A stretch of DNA of 64,000 nucleotides from Fimbriimonadia bacterium (GTDB lineage Bacteria; Armatimonadota; Fimbriimonadia; Fimbriimonadales; GBS-DC). The translations under genes and the position numbers were made by a program. Position 1 is the first letter of the stretch, and each line of letters begins with the position of its first letter. The DNA is taken from contig JAHCHP010000007.1 of assembly GCA_026129765.1 (NCBI GenBank), positions 62,001 through 126,000 on the forward strand, in the 5' to 3' direction. The notes under the pieces were generated by a model, which was not told the origin of the DNA, ran no database searches, and saw only the letters and a list, made by a program, of their open reading frames with translations. Below, one piece after another: positions 51,526 to 60,440 of the stretch.

Positions 51526-53763
51526 TTACGCGCCTTTCAATAACCCTGTGCTGGCTAAAATCGTTTTCAAGCCCGTTGCGCCAGAAAACATCACCGTGAC
51601 ATAGTAATCGCCCTGCGCGGCAGGTTCTGTCCGTATCACGATTCCGAAACCAAATTTCGCATGATTCACGCGCTGACCTGGTAAAAAAAGCAGTGATTCC
51701 GGGCTGACCGGATCGCGGATATCCGCGCGCTCCTCGCCAAAGGCTTCTGTCTCCGTAAACGGGTCATATTCTTCCTGGCTAAGCGCGCGCAGAATAGCAG
51801 GCGAAATCCCTTGATATGCGCTTGTGCTGGAATACATCACCCGGTGCAAAGGGATCAGCTCTTCCTCTGGCAGCGCTTTCAAGAAGGGCGAAGGCTGCGA
51901 CCAACGAAAATCGCCATAGACCCGGCGCGCCTGCGCATAGAGAATATGCAGTTCATCGCGAGCGCGGGTCATACCCACATAGCACAATCGTCGCTCCTCC
52001 TCGATATCGCGAGGCGTTTCGCTGCGGCTGTGCGGCAAAATACCGTTTTCCACTCCCACCAGAAAAACCACTGGGAACTCCAGCCCCTTGGAAGTGTGTA
52101 GGGTCATCAGCAGCACCTCATTGCCCTGCTCTTGAACCGAGTCCATATCCGAAACAAGCGATGCGTGTTGTAAAAATGCCAGCAGCGTCTTGTCTTCCGA
52201 GGTCTCCTCAAACACCGCGACCACATTCATGAACTCCATCAGGTTTTCAATGCGGTCTCGCGCTTCGGTGGTCCCTTCCATCTGCAAGTGATGCCAATAG
52301 CCGGAACGCTCCAGCGCGTTTTTCACCAATGCCGTCACACTGAGCGAGTGCGCCTGTTGGCGAAGCTCCTCAATCATCTTCGTAAAATGCCCCAGGGCTT
52401 GCTTTGCTCTTGGGCTGAGACGTTTCTCAAAGGTCTCATCTTGACAGGCGTCCCACAGACTGCCATTGATGATCGCGGCATGCGCCTGTATGGTTTGCTG
52501 GGTCTGCGCGCCGATTCCGCGGGGAGGCGCGTTGATCACCCTGCGAAAACTGACCGCATCGTCCGGGTTCACGATTAGCCGCAAATACGCCAGCAAATCC
52601 TTGATTTCTTTCCGGTCATAGAACCGGAGCGCGCCCACAATCCGGTGCGGGATACGGTTCCGGCGGAAAGCATCTTCAAAGGAACGAGACTGCGCATTGG
52701 TCCGGTACAGCACCGCGAAATCGCCGTAAGTCCGGTCTCCTTTCAACACTTGACGCTGCAAGTAATCGGCAACTAATTGCGCTTCATCGGAGTCATCCTG
52801 CGCTCGCGTAAGCGTGAGGGGCATTCCTTCCGTGCGCTCTGTCCATAATCGTTTAGGCGCGCGCGAACGGTTCTGACTCACAACGCTGAAAGCGGCATCC
52901 AGAATGGGTTGGGTGGACCGGTAGTTCTGTTCCAAACGGATCATGACAGCCTCTGGATAATCCTTTTGAAAGCGCAAAATCAGCTCGACTTCCGCGCCTC
53001 GAAAACTGTAAATGCTCTGGTCATCGTCACCAACAACGCACAAATTGTGATGCTTTTTGGCTAAAAGTTGCACTAAAATATACTGGGCATAATTCACATC
53101 TTGATACTCATCGATCAAAATATAGCGGAAGCGGTCTTGGTATCGCTCCAAAATCTGCGCGTCATGTTGAAGCAGTTGTATCATCTTCAAAAGCAGATCG
53201 TCGAAATCGAGCGCGTTCGCCAATTGCAAGGCTTCTTGATAACGGGGATAAACCCGCGCCACGACGCGGTCAAAGAATTCAAAAGCTTTCTTCTCAAACT
53301 CTTCTGGACCAAGCAGTTTTTCTTTGGCGCGGCTGATGGCATAAGAGATTTGGCGCGCGGGGAACTGTTTTTCATCGATGTCCAACGATTTCAATATCTG
53401 CTTGATGACATCTACTTGATCGCTGTCATCATAGACCAAAAAGTTGGGTTCCACCCCAATCACTCTTCCGCTTTCCCGCAACAAGCGCGCGCAAATTGCA
53501 TGAAACGTGCCTACCCATAAGCCTTTTGCCTGATCGCCCATCAGACGCCCTAATCGGCTCTTCATCTCTTCGGCGGCTTTGTTCGTAAAGGTCACAGCTA
53601 AGATGCTGCCGGGATAGACGCGATGGTTTTGAATTAGGTTGGCAATACGATAGGTAATCACGCGCGTTTTGCCGCTGCCCGCCCCCGCAAACACCAACAG
53701 CGGACCTTCCACATGCTCCGCTGCCGCGCGCTGTTCCGGGTTCAAAAGAGAGAAATCGATCAC
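51526..53763 (-). CDS. pcrA: ATP-dependent DNA helicase PcrA/UvrD
   Basis: This SF1A 3'-5' helicase acts in DNA repair and displacement of RNA polymerase or recombinase. GTG at 53763 gives the normal 745 residues starting IDFSLLNPEQRAAAEH. An ATG at 53922 would add 53 atypical residues overlapping the divergent sdhC. Motifs are FAGAGSGKTRVI (Walker A, about 26-33), VTFTNKAAEEMK, LIDEYQDVNYAQY, GDDDQSIYSFRGAE, RLEQNYRST and LHTSKGLEFPVVFLVGVENG. The C-terminal Tudor-like tail VNHAKFGFGIVIRTEP is the RNA-polymerase-binding domain of PcrA. It is read away from sdhC. Confidence 0.95.
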   Translation of the reverse strand: MIDFSLLNPEQRAAAEHVEGPLLVFAGAGSGKTRVITYRIANLIQNHRVYPGSILAVTFTNKAAEEMKSRLGRLMGDQAKGLWVGTFHAICARLLRESGRVIGVEPNFLVYDDSDQVDVIKQILKSLDIDEKQFPARQISYAISRAKEKLLGPEEFEKKAFEFFDRVVARVYPRYQEALQLANALDFDDLLLKMIQLLQHDAQILERYQDRFRYILIDEYQDVNYAQYILVQLLAKKHHNLCVVGDDDQSIYSFRGAEVELILRFQKDYPEAVMIRLEQNYRSTQPILDAAFSVVSQNRSRAPKRLWTERTEGMPLTLTRAQDDSDEAQLVADYLQRQVLKGDRTYGDFAVLYRTNAQSRSFEDAFRRNRIPHRIVGALRFYDRKEIKDLLAYLRLIVNPDDAVSFRRVINAPPRGIGAQTQQTIQAHAAIINGSLWDACQDETFEKRLSPRAKQALGHFTKMIEELRQQAHSLSVTALVKNALERSGYWHHLQMEGTTEARDRIENLMEFMNVVAVFEETSEDKTLLAFLQHASLVSDMDSVQEQGNEVLLMTLHTSKGLEFPVVFLVGVENGILPHSRSETPRDIEEERRLCYVGMTRARDELHILYAQARRVYGDFRWSQPSPFLKALPEEELIPLHRVMYSSTSAYQGISPAILRALSQEEYDPFTETEAFGEERADIRDPVSPESLLFLPGQRVNHAKFGFGIVIRTEPAAQGDYYVTVMFSGATGLKTILASTGLLKGA

Positions 53764-53840
53764 GCCTAAAGGATACCTGATTCTGACCCTGCTTTGTCCG
53801 CCAATGAGAATGAGGTAAAATATTGCGCGGAGGTATGAAA

Positions 53841-54515
53841 ATGAGCCTTCAAGCATCGCAAAAAGGCGGTCTGAAAGCATGGTTAAAAGCCGATAATTAT
53901 GTGCTGCATAAGATTCACTCACTCACAGGCATCGTGCCTGTGGGATATTACGTGGTCCAACATTTGACCCTGAATTCTTTCTCGTTAGCCGGTCCAAAGT
54001 ATTTTGATGCCGTTGTCGATTTCTTCAATGTCTACATGCCGGGTTTTCTACTCCCCATTTTGTCTTTTGGGGTGGTGTTACTGCCGATTCTATTCCATTC
54101 TCTCTATGGTTTCGTGATTACCTATCATGGTCGTGTTAATGTGCCAAGTTATCGATATCGCGAAAACTGGATGTATCTGCTCCAGCGCGTGAGCGGTGTC
54201 GTTATCTTCGCATTCTTGCTCTATCACGTGTCTACGACCAGTTTTGCGCACAAATTCTTTGGCGCAGACCTCGACTCGGTACGCTATTACGGCATGCAAG
54301 CTAAATTCCAAAACCCCCTTATCTTTGCGGTCTATGCCATTGGAATCACCGCTGCCAGCTTCCATCTGTCCAACGGTATCTGGAACTTCTGTATTCGGTG
54401 GGGCATCACCATCAGCGAAAAAGCGCAGCGGCGGTTGAGCAAATTCTGCTGGCTCTTCTTCTTTGGATTGGCAGGTCTGGGTATCGCCGCCCTGGTTGGG
54501 CTGCTGATTCACTGA
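53841..54515 (+). CDS. sdhC: Succinate dehydrogenase cytochrome b558 subunit (SdhC, type B), without neighbouring sdhAB
   Basis: The start at 53841 is set by GGAGG at 53829-53833. The 224-residue protein has five membrane helices and the histidine ligands and signatures of the single-subunit diheme anchor: LHKIHSLTGIVPVGYYVVQH, ILFHSLYGFVI, VIFAFLLYHVS and SFHLSNGIWNFCIRWG. It anchors the flavoprotein/iron-sulfur dimer and passes electrons to quinone. In most genomes sdhA and sdhB follow directly; here a hairpin repeat and a glycosidase follow instead. TAAAAT at 53815-53820 is a plausible -10. Confidence 0.92.
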   Translation: MSLQASQKGGLKAWLKADNYVLHKIHSLTGIVPVGYYVVQHLTLNSFSLAGPKYFDAVVDFFNVYMPGFLLPILSFGVVLLPILFHSLYGFVITYHGRVNVPSYRYRENWMYLLQRVSGVVIFAFLLYHVSTTSFAHKFFGADLDSVRYYGMQAKFQNPLIFAVYAIGITAASFHLSNGIWNFCIRWGITISEKAQRRLSKFCWLFFFGLAGLGIAALVGLLIH

Positions 54516-54528
54516 TTGTCCCGTTTCC

Positions 54529-54579
54529 GGTTCCCCTTGCTTGCATGGGGAACCCAACGGAGGGGGTAAACAATCCCCC
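54529..54579 (+). repeat. GGTTCCCC hairpin element, copy 5 (full, two hairpins)
   Basis: GGTTCCCC / GGGGAACC is followed by CCAACGGAGGGGG and a second hairpin (GGGGG 54562-54566 / CCCCC 54575-54579), 13 nt after the sdhC stop. The next gene's TATAAT begins 7 nt further on. Confidence 0.7.
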
Positions 54580-54585
54580 ATAAGG

Positions 54586-54591
54586 TATAAT
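54586..54591 (+). promoter_or_regulatory. -10 box (TATAAT) for the glycosidase/esterase pair
   Basis: A perfect TATAAT lies 26 nt before the start at 54618. AGGAGG at 54604-54609 gives 8-nt spacing. The -35 region falls inside the hairpin repeat, so the two overlap. Confidence 0.45.
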
Positions 54592-54617
54592 AATCCCATC
54601 CACAGGAGGTTCAAAGG

Positions 54618-57599
54618 ATGACAAGAAATTGGCTGCTCACCCTCATGTTACTCAATGCCCCCTTCACCTTCGCTCAAGACATGCAATTAACTCCAGAACC
54701 CGTTACCGTTCGTCCGAACTTAATCATCAACCCCAGCTTCGAACAGATCGAGCGGGACATACTGCCGGGATGGGAATGGAATACACGCGAAACCCTGGCG
54801 TCATTAAGCCTCTACTCGTCCGAAGCGGCAACAGGAGAAAGATCTATCAAACTTTCCAATCGCTCCCCATTCGGCATCGGCGCTTTCGGCGCGTTGGAGT
54901 ATAAAGGCGGAGTGCAAGTCAAGCCGGGAACCGTTTACACGCTCAGCTGCCGTTACAAAAGTTTTACAGAAGGCGCAGGCTTTATCGCATGCGGTCAAAA
55001 CCAACGCGCCCGGGTCACCTTCAAAAACAGTCAAGGCGCATGGCAGCGCGCTTTTATCACCTTCGCGACCACCCCCGACGAGGAGAATCTTCCCCTGTTA
55101 ATTGCGGTCGAAGCGCAGACCGACGCGCTTTGGGTCGACGATGTGAAACTGGAAGAAGGCGGTTCCATGTCCTATTTTGAGCCTCCGTCAGCCTCCGAGA
55201 AGCCTGTTTTCTTTTGGGAACATCCCTCCACTTTCTTTGTCAACAGCGATGAATGGTCTGCCACCGTGGAGATTTACACTGTGCAGGCGTTGACGGGCGC
55301 AACCCTCCAAGCGCAATGGGGCGATATACGCAAAGAACTGAAAGCCGATCTGCCAGCGGGACTGAGCCGATTGCGCTTCAGTCTGCCCGCGGGCGATAAC
55401 CCTCAATCGACGCTGACCCTCACGATTGTTTCACCCGCAAAATCGCCCGTCCTGTTCCAGCGCGCGCTCACTTTAAGAACCACCAAACAAGCCAAAGAGC
55501 AGCTGAACACTCTGAAGATGAGCGTCCCAACCCTGGAGGAGCAACTCGCTGCCCGCGAAAGCCGCGGCGAAGACACCGCTTATCCTCAAGCCACGCTTGC
55601 CATCATCAAGCGCTTTATCCCTTTCATCGAGCAAGACCTTCAAAAAAACATGCTGGAACGCGCCTTCACCCAAATCGATGAACTGTTCGTACTGTCCGAA
55701 AAAGTGCGCCTCGCAATGATTTCCAAGAGCGCGTTGCACTCAGTTCCGCGCTATCTCACCTCTCCCATTGAGATTAAAGATAGTTCCTTTATTGCGGAAA
55801 CCCTGAACCCAGCTACCAAACAGCGCGAGCGTCGTCCCGTTTTCTTCACGGGGTTCGGGCATTTTGGGCAAGTCCGCAACGATTTAGAACTGTTCCCCCA
55901 GATGGGTTTCAATCTCATTCAGGTGGAGATGGGACCGCGCGACCTGTTCCCCGCCAAAGACCAGGTAGATAAAAGCGCGCTGGAACAAGACATTCTTCCC
56001 CTCCTGAAACGCGCGGAAACAGCGAATGTGGCAGTCAACCTGTTGATCAGCCCACACTATTTCCCACAATGGCTGATAGACGAACATCCTGAGCTGAAAC
56101 AGCGGCGCGAAGGCTTCATCCAATTCAGCCCCTATGCGCCCGCAGGGCAGGAACTGCTTGCCCGGTATGCACGCTTTGTGGCAGAAACCCTGAAATCTCA
56201 GCCCGCATTACACAGCATATGCCTGACCAACGAGCCGATCAATGTGGAAGACCCAGAATCGCCCCTGCAAAAGAAAGAGTGGCACGCTTGGCTTTTGAAC
56301 AAGCACAAAAATCTGCTGAACCTCAACAGCCGTTGGAATACAAACTACCAAACTTGGGAGGAAGTTCCAGTTCCCAACGCGGAACAAAAACGCGCCTTCG
56401 CCGATTGGTTCATCTTCAATCAAGAGTGGTTCGCCGGTTGGCACAAACACATGGCAGACCAAATCGCGGAAGTGAACCCGATCCCTGTCCATGCGAAACT
56501 AATGACCTGGAACTTTTTCAACGAGTCGGAACAAGCGTTTGGGGTTAGCGCGGAACGGTTCGCGGAGTTTTGCCAGATCAACGGCAATGATGCCGCCACT
56601 TACTATAGCTTTGATCCGGCAGCGCGATGGGCAAATGGTTGGATAATAACCTTGATGGGGCATGACCTCCAGCGTTCGGTTCGGAAAGCCCCCGTTTTCA
56701 ACAGCGAAAATCATATCATTCGGGATCGTGAGACCCGCCCCGTACCGCCCGCGCATGTTCGCAATGCCCTGTGGCAGGCAGCGATTCATGGGCAGTCAGC
56801 AACCACTTTCTGGGTTTGGGAACGAACGGATGACCCGAAAAGCGACTTTGCGGGCAGTGTTCTACACCGCCCCGCATGTGTCGATGCTCTAACAAGAACC
56901 GCGCTTGACCTGAACCGTCTGGCATTGGAGGTGAGCGCGCTGCAAAATGCGGAACCCGACTTCTACCTGCTCTACAGTCCCTATTCGCTGGCGGTGCAAG
57001 GCGAAGAATATAGCGAAGCGTTGCAAAATCTCTACATCGCCGCGCAGATGACCGGATGGAAGTTAGGATTCGTTACGGAGCGGCAATTGATCAATGGTTT
57101 GCAGTTGCCCCTCACAAAACCGCTGATCGTCTCCAATGCGCAATACTTACTGGATGAGACCCTCACGGCGATTCGCGAGTTCCAAACGAAAAGCGGCAAA
57201 GTCTATGCGGTGGGCAGCGCGAACGGGCAGTTTGATATCTATGGACGCAAACGCGCCAATGGGGTTGTTGCCGAGCCTTTGCATAAAGCCGCGCGTATCT
57301 TTGGTCCCTTCTTGGGCGAAGCGATGGATAATGTGTTTGGGCGATTACCCTCCATGCGCCGATTTTTGCAACTGAAGACCTTAGAAAATAAACCTGTTTG
57401 GGGAGTCGCCTTCCGAGCCATTCCTTACGGTCAGGGGTTCATCGCGAATCTTTGCAACTATACCCGCGCGCCCATCACAATTCGCCTGCGTGACGCAGGA
57501 GATAAGCCCATCAAATCGAAAAATTTGTTGGATGGCGAACCGCAGAGTGATGAAATCACCCTGCCGCCATTAGAGCCAATGTTGATTTATTGGGAATAA
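54618..57599 (+). CDS. Secreted GH42-like beta-galactosidase-family glycoside hydrolase with N-terminal carbohydrate-binding-like domain
   Basis: The 993-residue protein has a signal peptide (1-19, LLTLMLLNAPFTFAQ). A CBM4/9-like jelly-roll follows (about 35-185; NLIINPSFEQI, LPGWEWN, LWVDDVKLEEGG), then a linker with coiled character. A (beta/alpha)8 domain of GH-A clan type comes next: FPQMGFNLIQVEMGPRDLF, NVAVNLLISPHYFP, ICLTNEPINVEDPE (acid/base E539), and APVFNSENHII (nucleophile near E697). The overall pattern is closest to GH42-type beta-galactosidases; the substrate is not readable. It is cotranscribed with the acetylesterase gene 23 nt downstream, suggesting breakdown of an acetylated glycan. 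Confidence 0.85.
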   Translation: MTRNWLLTLMLLNAPFTFAQDMQLTPEPVTVRPNLIINPSFEQIERDILPGWEWNTRETLASLSLYSSEAATGERSIKLSNRSPFGIGAFGALEYKGGVQVKPGTVYTLSCRYKSFTEGAGFIACGQNQRARVTFKNSQGAWQRAFITFATTPDEENLPLLIAVEAQTDALWVDDVKLEEGGSMSYFEPPSASEKPVFFWEHPSTFFVNSDEWSATVEIYTVQALTGATLQAQWGDIRKELKADLPAGLSRLRFSLPAGDNPQSTLTLTIVSPAKSPVLFQRALTLRTTKQAKEQLNTLKMSVPTLEEQLAARESRGEDTAYPQATLAIIKRFIPFIEQDLQKNMLERAFTQIDELFVLSEKVRLAMISKSALHSVPRYLTSPIEIKDSSFIAETLNPATKQRERRPVFFTGFGHFGQVRNDLELFPQMGFNLIQVEMGPRDLFPAKDQVDKSALEQDILPLLKRAETANVAVNLLISPHYFPQWLIDEHPELKQRREGFIQFSPYAPAGQELLARYARFVAETLKSQPALHSICLTNEPINVEDPESPLQKKEWHAWLLNKHKNLLNLNSRWNTNYQTWEEVPVPNAEQKRAFADWFIFNQEWFAGWHKHMADQIAEVNPIPVHAKLMTWNFFNESEQAFGVSAERFAEFCQINGNDAATYYSFDPAARWANGWIITLMGHDLQRSVRKAPVFNSENHIIRDRETRPVPPAHVRNALWQAAIHGQSATTFWVWERTDDPKSDFAGSVLHRPACVDALTRTALDLNRLALEVSALQNAEPDFYLLYSPYSLAVQGEEYSEALQNLYIAAQMTGWKLGFVTERQLINGLQLPLTKPLIVSNAQYLLDETLTAIREFQTKSGKVYAVGSANGQFDIYGRKRANGVVAEPLHKAARIFGPFLGEAMDNVFGRLPSMRRFLQLKTLENKPVWGVAFRAIPYGQGFIANLCNYTRAPITIRLRDAGDKPIKSKNLLDGEPQSDEITLPPLEPMLIYWE

Positions 57600-57622
57600 G
57601 TCCATTGGAGGGAGAATAGTAA

Positions 57623-59062
57623 ATGATACGATGGTTAGGGTTGTTATTGGTTTTCATGAGTTGTGGGTGGACTGCCCGCGCAGAAACGCGGCTGCACCCG
57701 CTCTTTACCGATCATATGGTGCTTCAGCAGAACAGCAAAGCGCCTGTTTGGGGCTGGGCAAATCCTGGCGAAAAGATTACCGTCAAAGGCAGTTGGAGCG
57801 CGAAAGCAACCGCTTCTGTTAAGGCGGACGAATCGGGTAAATGGAAAGTCATTTTACCCACAAACAAGGCAGGAGGACCCTATAAAGTAGAAGTTCAAGG
57901 CGAAAACTTAATCACTTTGAACGATGTGATGCTGGGCGAAGTCTGGATTTGTTCAGGTCAATCGAATATGGCATGGCCCTTGGGAATCCATCAAGGCTTA
58001 ACTCCGGTGGACAATGCGGAGCAGGAAGTCGCCAACGCGAATCATCCCAATATACGCCTTTACATTGTAGAGCGCGTTGCCAAAGATGAACCTCAAGAAA
58101 CTTGCGCTGGCAATTGGCAAGTGTGCGACTCCAAAAGCGTTCATGATTTTTCGGCAGTCGCTTATTTCTTTGGACGCCAGTTAAATCAAACATTAAATGT
58201 GCCTGTGGGGTTGATTATGACCGCTTGGGGCGGCACCCCCGTAGAACATTGGACCAGTGAGCGCGCCCTGATGAGCCACCCCGAACTGCAGGCAGGCGTG
58301 ATGAAACGCAAAGCGCAACCCACCGATCAATTTGGTCAGAAACATTCGGTTCTCTACAACGGCATGATTGCTCCGCTGATCCCCTATGCCATTCGGGGCG
58401 CGATTTGGTATCAAGGCGAGTCCAACGTAGGGCGCGCTTATCAATATCGGAGCGCATTTCCTCTGATGATCCAAAACTGGCGCGAAGACTGGAAACAGGG
58501 CGATTTCCCGTTCTATTTCGTTCAGATTGCGCCCTTTAGCGGCTATGGCGGACAAGGACTCAGCGCGGAACTGCGCGAGGCGCAACTGATGACCTTGAGT
58601 ATGAAGAACACCGGTATGGTGGTAGTCACAGACTTGACTCCTAATCTCGGTGACATTCACCCGTCCGCTAAGCAGGATGTAGGTAAGCGGCTCGCTTTAT
58701 GGGCATTAGCGAAAACCTACGGAAAAAAAATGACCTATTCTGGTCCGCTCTATCGCTCTATGAAGATAGAGGGCAATAAAATTAGACTCTTTTTTGACCA
58801 TGTGGATGGCGGCTTAGCGGCGAAAGGTGGCGCGCTGACCGAGTTCCAAATCGCCGGTTCCGATCAACAGTTCCACCCAGCAACGGCAGTCATAGATGGT
58901 AAAACGGTGGTGGTCTATTCTGAAAAAGTTCCGAACCCTGCCTCAGTTCGTTTTGGATGGGGCGATGCCAGTGTGCCAAACCTGTTCAACCAAGCCGGTC
59001 TGCCCGCATCGCCTTTTAGAACCGACCAGTGGCTCGGAAAAACGATTTCGGTTAAATGGTAA
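57623..59062 (+). CDS. Secreted sialate O-acetylesterase family (SGNH) enzyme
   Basis: The 479-residue protein has a signal peptide (1-20, WLGLLLVFMSCGWTARA). An N-terminal beta-sandwich (ETRLHPLFTDHMVLQQNSKA; VWGWANPGEKITVKG) is followed by the SGNH esterase domain. WICSGQSNMAWPL holds the nucleophile near Ser114 and GDIHPSAKQDVG the catalytic Asp-x-x-His. The family removes acetyl esters from sialic acids or acetylated polysaccharides. Following the GH42-like gene by 23 nt, it probably de-esterifies the same glycan. A hairpin at 59071-59100 closes the pair. Confidence 0.92.
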   Translation: MIRWLGLLLVFMSCGWTARAETRLHPLFTDHMVLQQNSKAPVWGWANPGEKITVKGSWSAKATASVKADESGKWKVILPTNKAGGPYKVEVQGENLITLNDVMLGEVWICSGQSNMAWPLGIHQGLTPVDNAEQEVANANHPNIRLYIVERVAKDEPQETCAGNWQVCDSKSVHDFSAVAYFFGRQLNQTLNVPVGLIMTAWGGTPVEHWTSERALMSHPELQAGVMKRKAQPTDQFGQKHSVLYNGMIAPLIPYAIRGAIWYQGESNVGRAYQYRSAFPLMIQNWREDWKQGDFPFYFVQIAPFSGYGGQGLSAELREAQLMTLSMKNTGMVVVTDLTPNLGDIHPSAKQDVGKRLALWALAKTYGKKMTYSGPLYRSMKIEGNKIRLFFDHVDGGLAAKGGALTEFQIAGSDQQFHPATAVIDGKTVVVYSEKVPNPASVRFGWGDASVPNLFNQAGLPASPFRTDQWLGKTISVKW

Positions 59063-59070
59063 AACTTTAT

Positions 59071-59100
59071 GAGGGAGAAGGTTAAAAAGACCTCTCCCTC
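59071..59100 (+). terminator. Hairpin after the esterase gene
   Basis: GAGGGAGAAGGT (59071-59082) pairs with ACCTCTCCCTC (59090-59100) with one bulge and a 7-nt A-rich loop. No T-run follows. Confidence 0.5.
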
Positions 59101-59158
59101 AGCGAGGTGATTTACAAGAACCAGAAAGCCTATTGATTCGTATTCAGTCAGCCACATC

Positions 59159-59255
59159 CGTCATTCCCGCGAACGCGGGAATCCATTAAAAACAGACACT
59201 CACGAAGGGAATTTTCATGAAATGCGTAAAAGAATGAATTCGTGCGAATTCTACT
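59159..59255 (+). repeat. 97-nt dispersed element with dRS3-like palindrome, copy 2
   Basis: Same 27-nt palindromic head (ATTCCC-N8-GGGAAT) and same GAATTCTACT end as the copy at 1405-1501, and same length. It lies in the 202-nt convergent gap between the esterase and the C39-type peptidase, ten nt from the stop of the latter. Confidence 0.7.
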
Positions 59256-59264
59256 TTCACCCCC

Positions 59265-60338
59265 TCATTTCTTATCGGGAAGAATCAGATAAACGGTATT
59301 ATTCGAAGCGCGCCATGCGTTGATAAGATTCTGGCGCGGAAACGTCTTCTGCACCGTTTCCCCTTTCTCCAGCCGCGCCCAAGGGTCATTTACTACCACA
59401 TCCCCCGTTTCGGTGAAACCCACACAGATCACCAAATGCCCCTCTGAGCCGTCTTCCACCCCTTTTAACAATTTATACGAGACGGAGCAAATCACAGGAT
59501 AACCATCCGCGATCCAGCGTTCCAAGTCCGAAACATCGGTCAAACGATCCACATACGCTTTTAAGCCCGGAAACGAGCCCACATAAGCCACATTGAAAGA
59601 CCAATTGCCGGTACCGCCATTGCCCCAAGCGGGGTCATGCACCCCTTTGACCACTTCCGGCACGTCTTTATCCAGTTCGGGACGGTCCAAAACCTTTGCA
59701 TAATGCGCCAACACCATCGAGACGGTTGTGGGACTGCACCAAACATCGCCCCCTTCGTAGGAACGCTGGCAGCGTTGCGGCACATCGATCACCTTGCCCC
59801 AAGCCTCGCGCGCGGCTGGTAGCGGAGCGCGCTCGCTGTCGTTGTTCCAAAAAGAAAGCGTTAACAACGATAATCGTTTCAGCGTCTCCTCGCTGCCCGC
59901 CGTCAAACGAACCTGCCATCGTTTCGCGGGGCGCTTCAACGCCAGCGTATCGGTCAACACATCACCCTCATCATCGGCTTGCTTGTTGATGCTCCGACGC
60001 GGAAACGGCTTCCCCGTCAACGACCACTCGCCCATATGATAAAACTTCGTTGCCCGATCCGGGTAGATCGCCTTGATTTCCACCTGCAGGTAATCCTCAG
60101 GCATGGGCGATTTCAAGTTCCAAGACAGAACCGCTTCGTGCCACTCCAGAAGCGACTCCATCTCCGGCGAAGTGAAGGTCCAAGTCCCCCTCTCCGTCTT
60201 TTGCGCTTGAAATTTTGAAAAATCGGCGATCATTTCGATGTGAGAACCTCGTTTGACGCGCAAAGCCTCTGTCCTGCCATCGGTCGACGGCGCAAGGGCA
60301 TTTAGGTTCAAAAGCAGGCTGATAAAGCAGGCAGTCAT
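59265..60338 (-). CDS. Secreted C39-like (peptidase_C39_2) cysteine peptidase
   Basis: About 357 residues; the start may be ATG 60338 or GTG 60341. A short hydrophobic signal (TACFISLLLNLNALA) is followed by a beta-rich domain of about 170 residues. The C39-like fold follows, with Cys near residue 201 in DVWCSPTTVSMVLAHY, His near 301 in EGHLVICVGF and Asp near 318 in VVVNDPWARL, the complete triad of PF13529-type proteins. GNWSFNVAYVGSFPGL is a further family block. It is likely a periplasmic or extracellular peptidase or amidase; the target is unknown. The gene is divergent from the methyltransferase and not coupled to others. Confidence 0.87.
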   Translation of the reverse strand: MTACFISLLLNLNALAPSTDGRTEALRVKRGSHIEMIADFSKFQAQKTERGTWTFTSPEMESLLEWHEAVLSWNLKSPMPEDYLQVEIKAIYPDRATKFYHMGEWSLTGKPFPRRSINKQADDEGDVLTDTLALKRPAKRWQVRLTAGSEETLKRLSLLTLSFWNNDSERAPLPAAREAWGKVIDVPQRCQRSYEGGDVWCSPTTVSMVLAHYAKVLDRPELDKDVPEVVKGVHDPAWGNGGTGNWSFNVAYVGSFPGLKAYVDRLTDVSDLERWIADGYPVICSVSYKLLKGVEDGSEGHLVICVGFTETGDVVVNDPWARLEKGETVQKTFPRQNLINAWRASNNTVYLILPDKK

Positions 60339-60440
60339 CACATTTCACAGTTCGCGTTAGGGCGCGCCAAATCCTGCAAACCCTCGAATTCTCCATAATA
60401 GATAGGGAAATATGCCCATCAAGAAGAATGTGAGAAACAG

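Noticed and set aside
53764-53922. Extended ATG start for the PcrA helicase
   Set aside because: It would overlap the divergent sdhC start and its promoter and adds residues foreign to the family; GTG 53763 gives the normal N-terminus.
1405-59255. CRISPR array or insertion-sequence ends based on the recurring palindromes
   Set aside because: Copies are single and far apart, with no regular spacers, no cas genes and no transposase frame.
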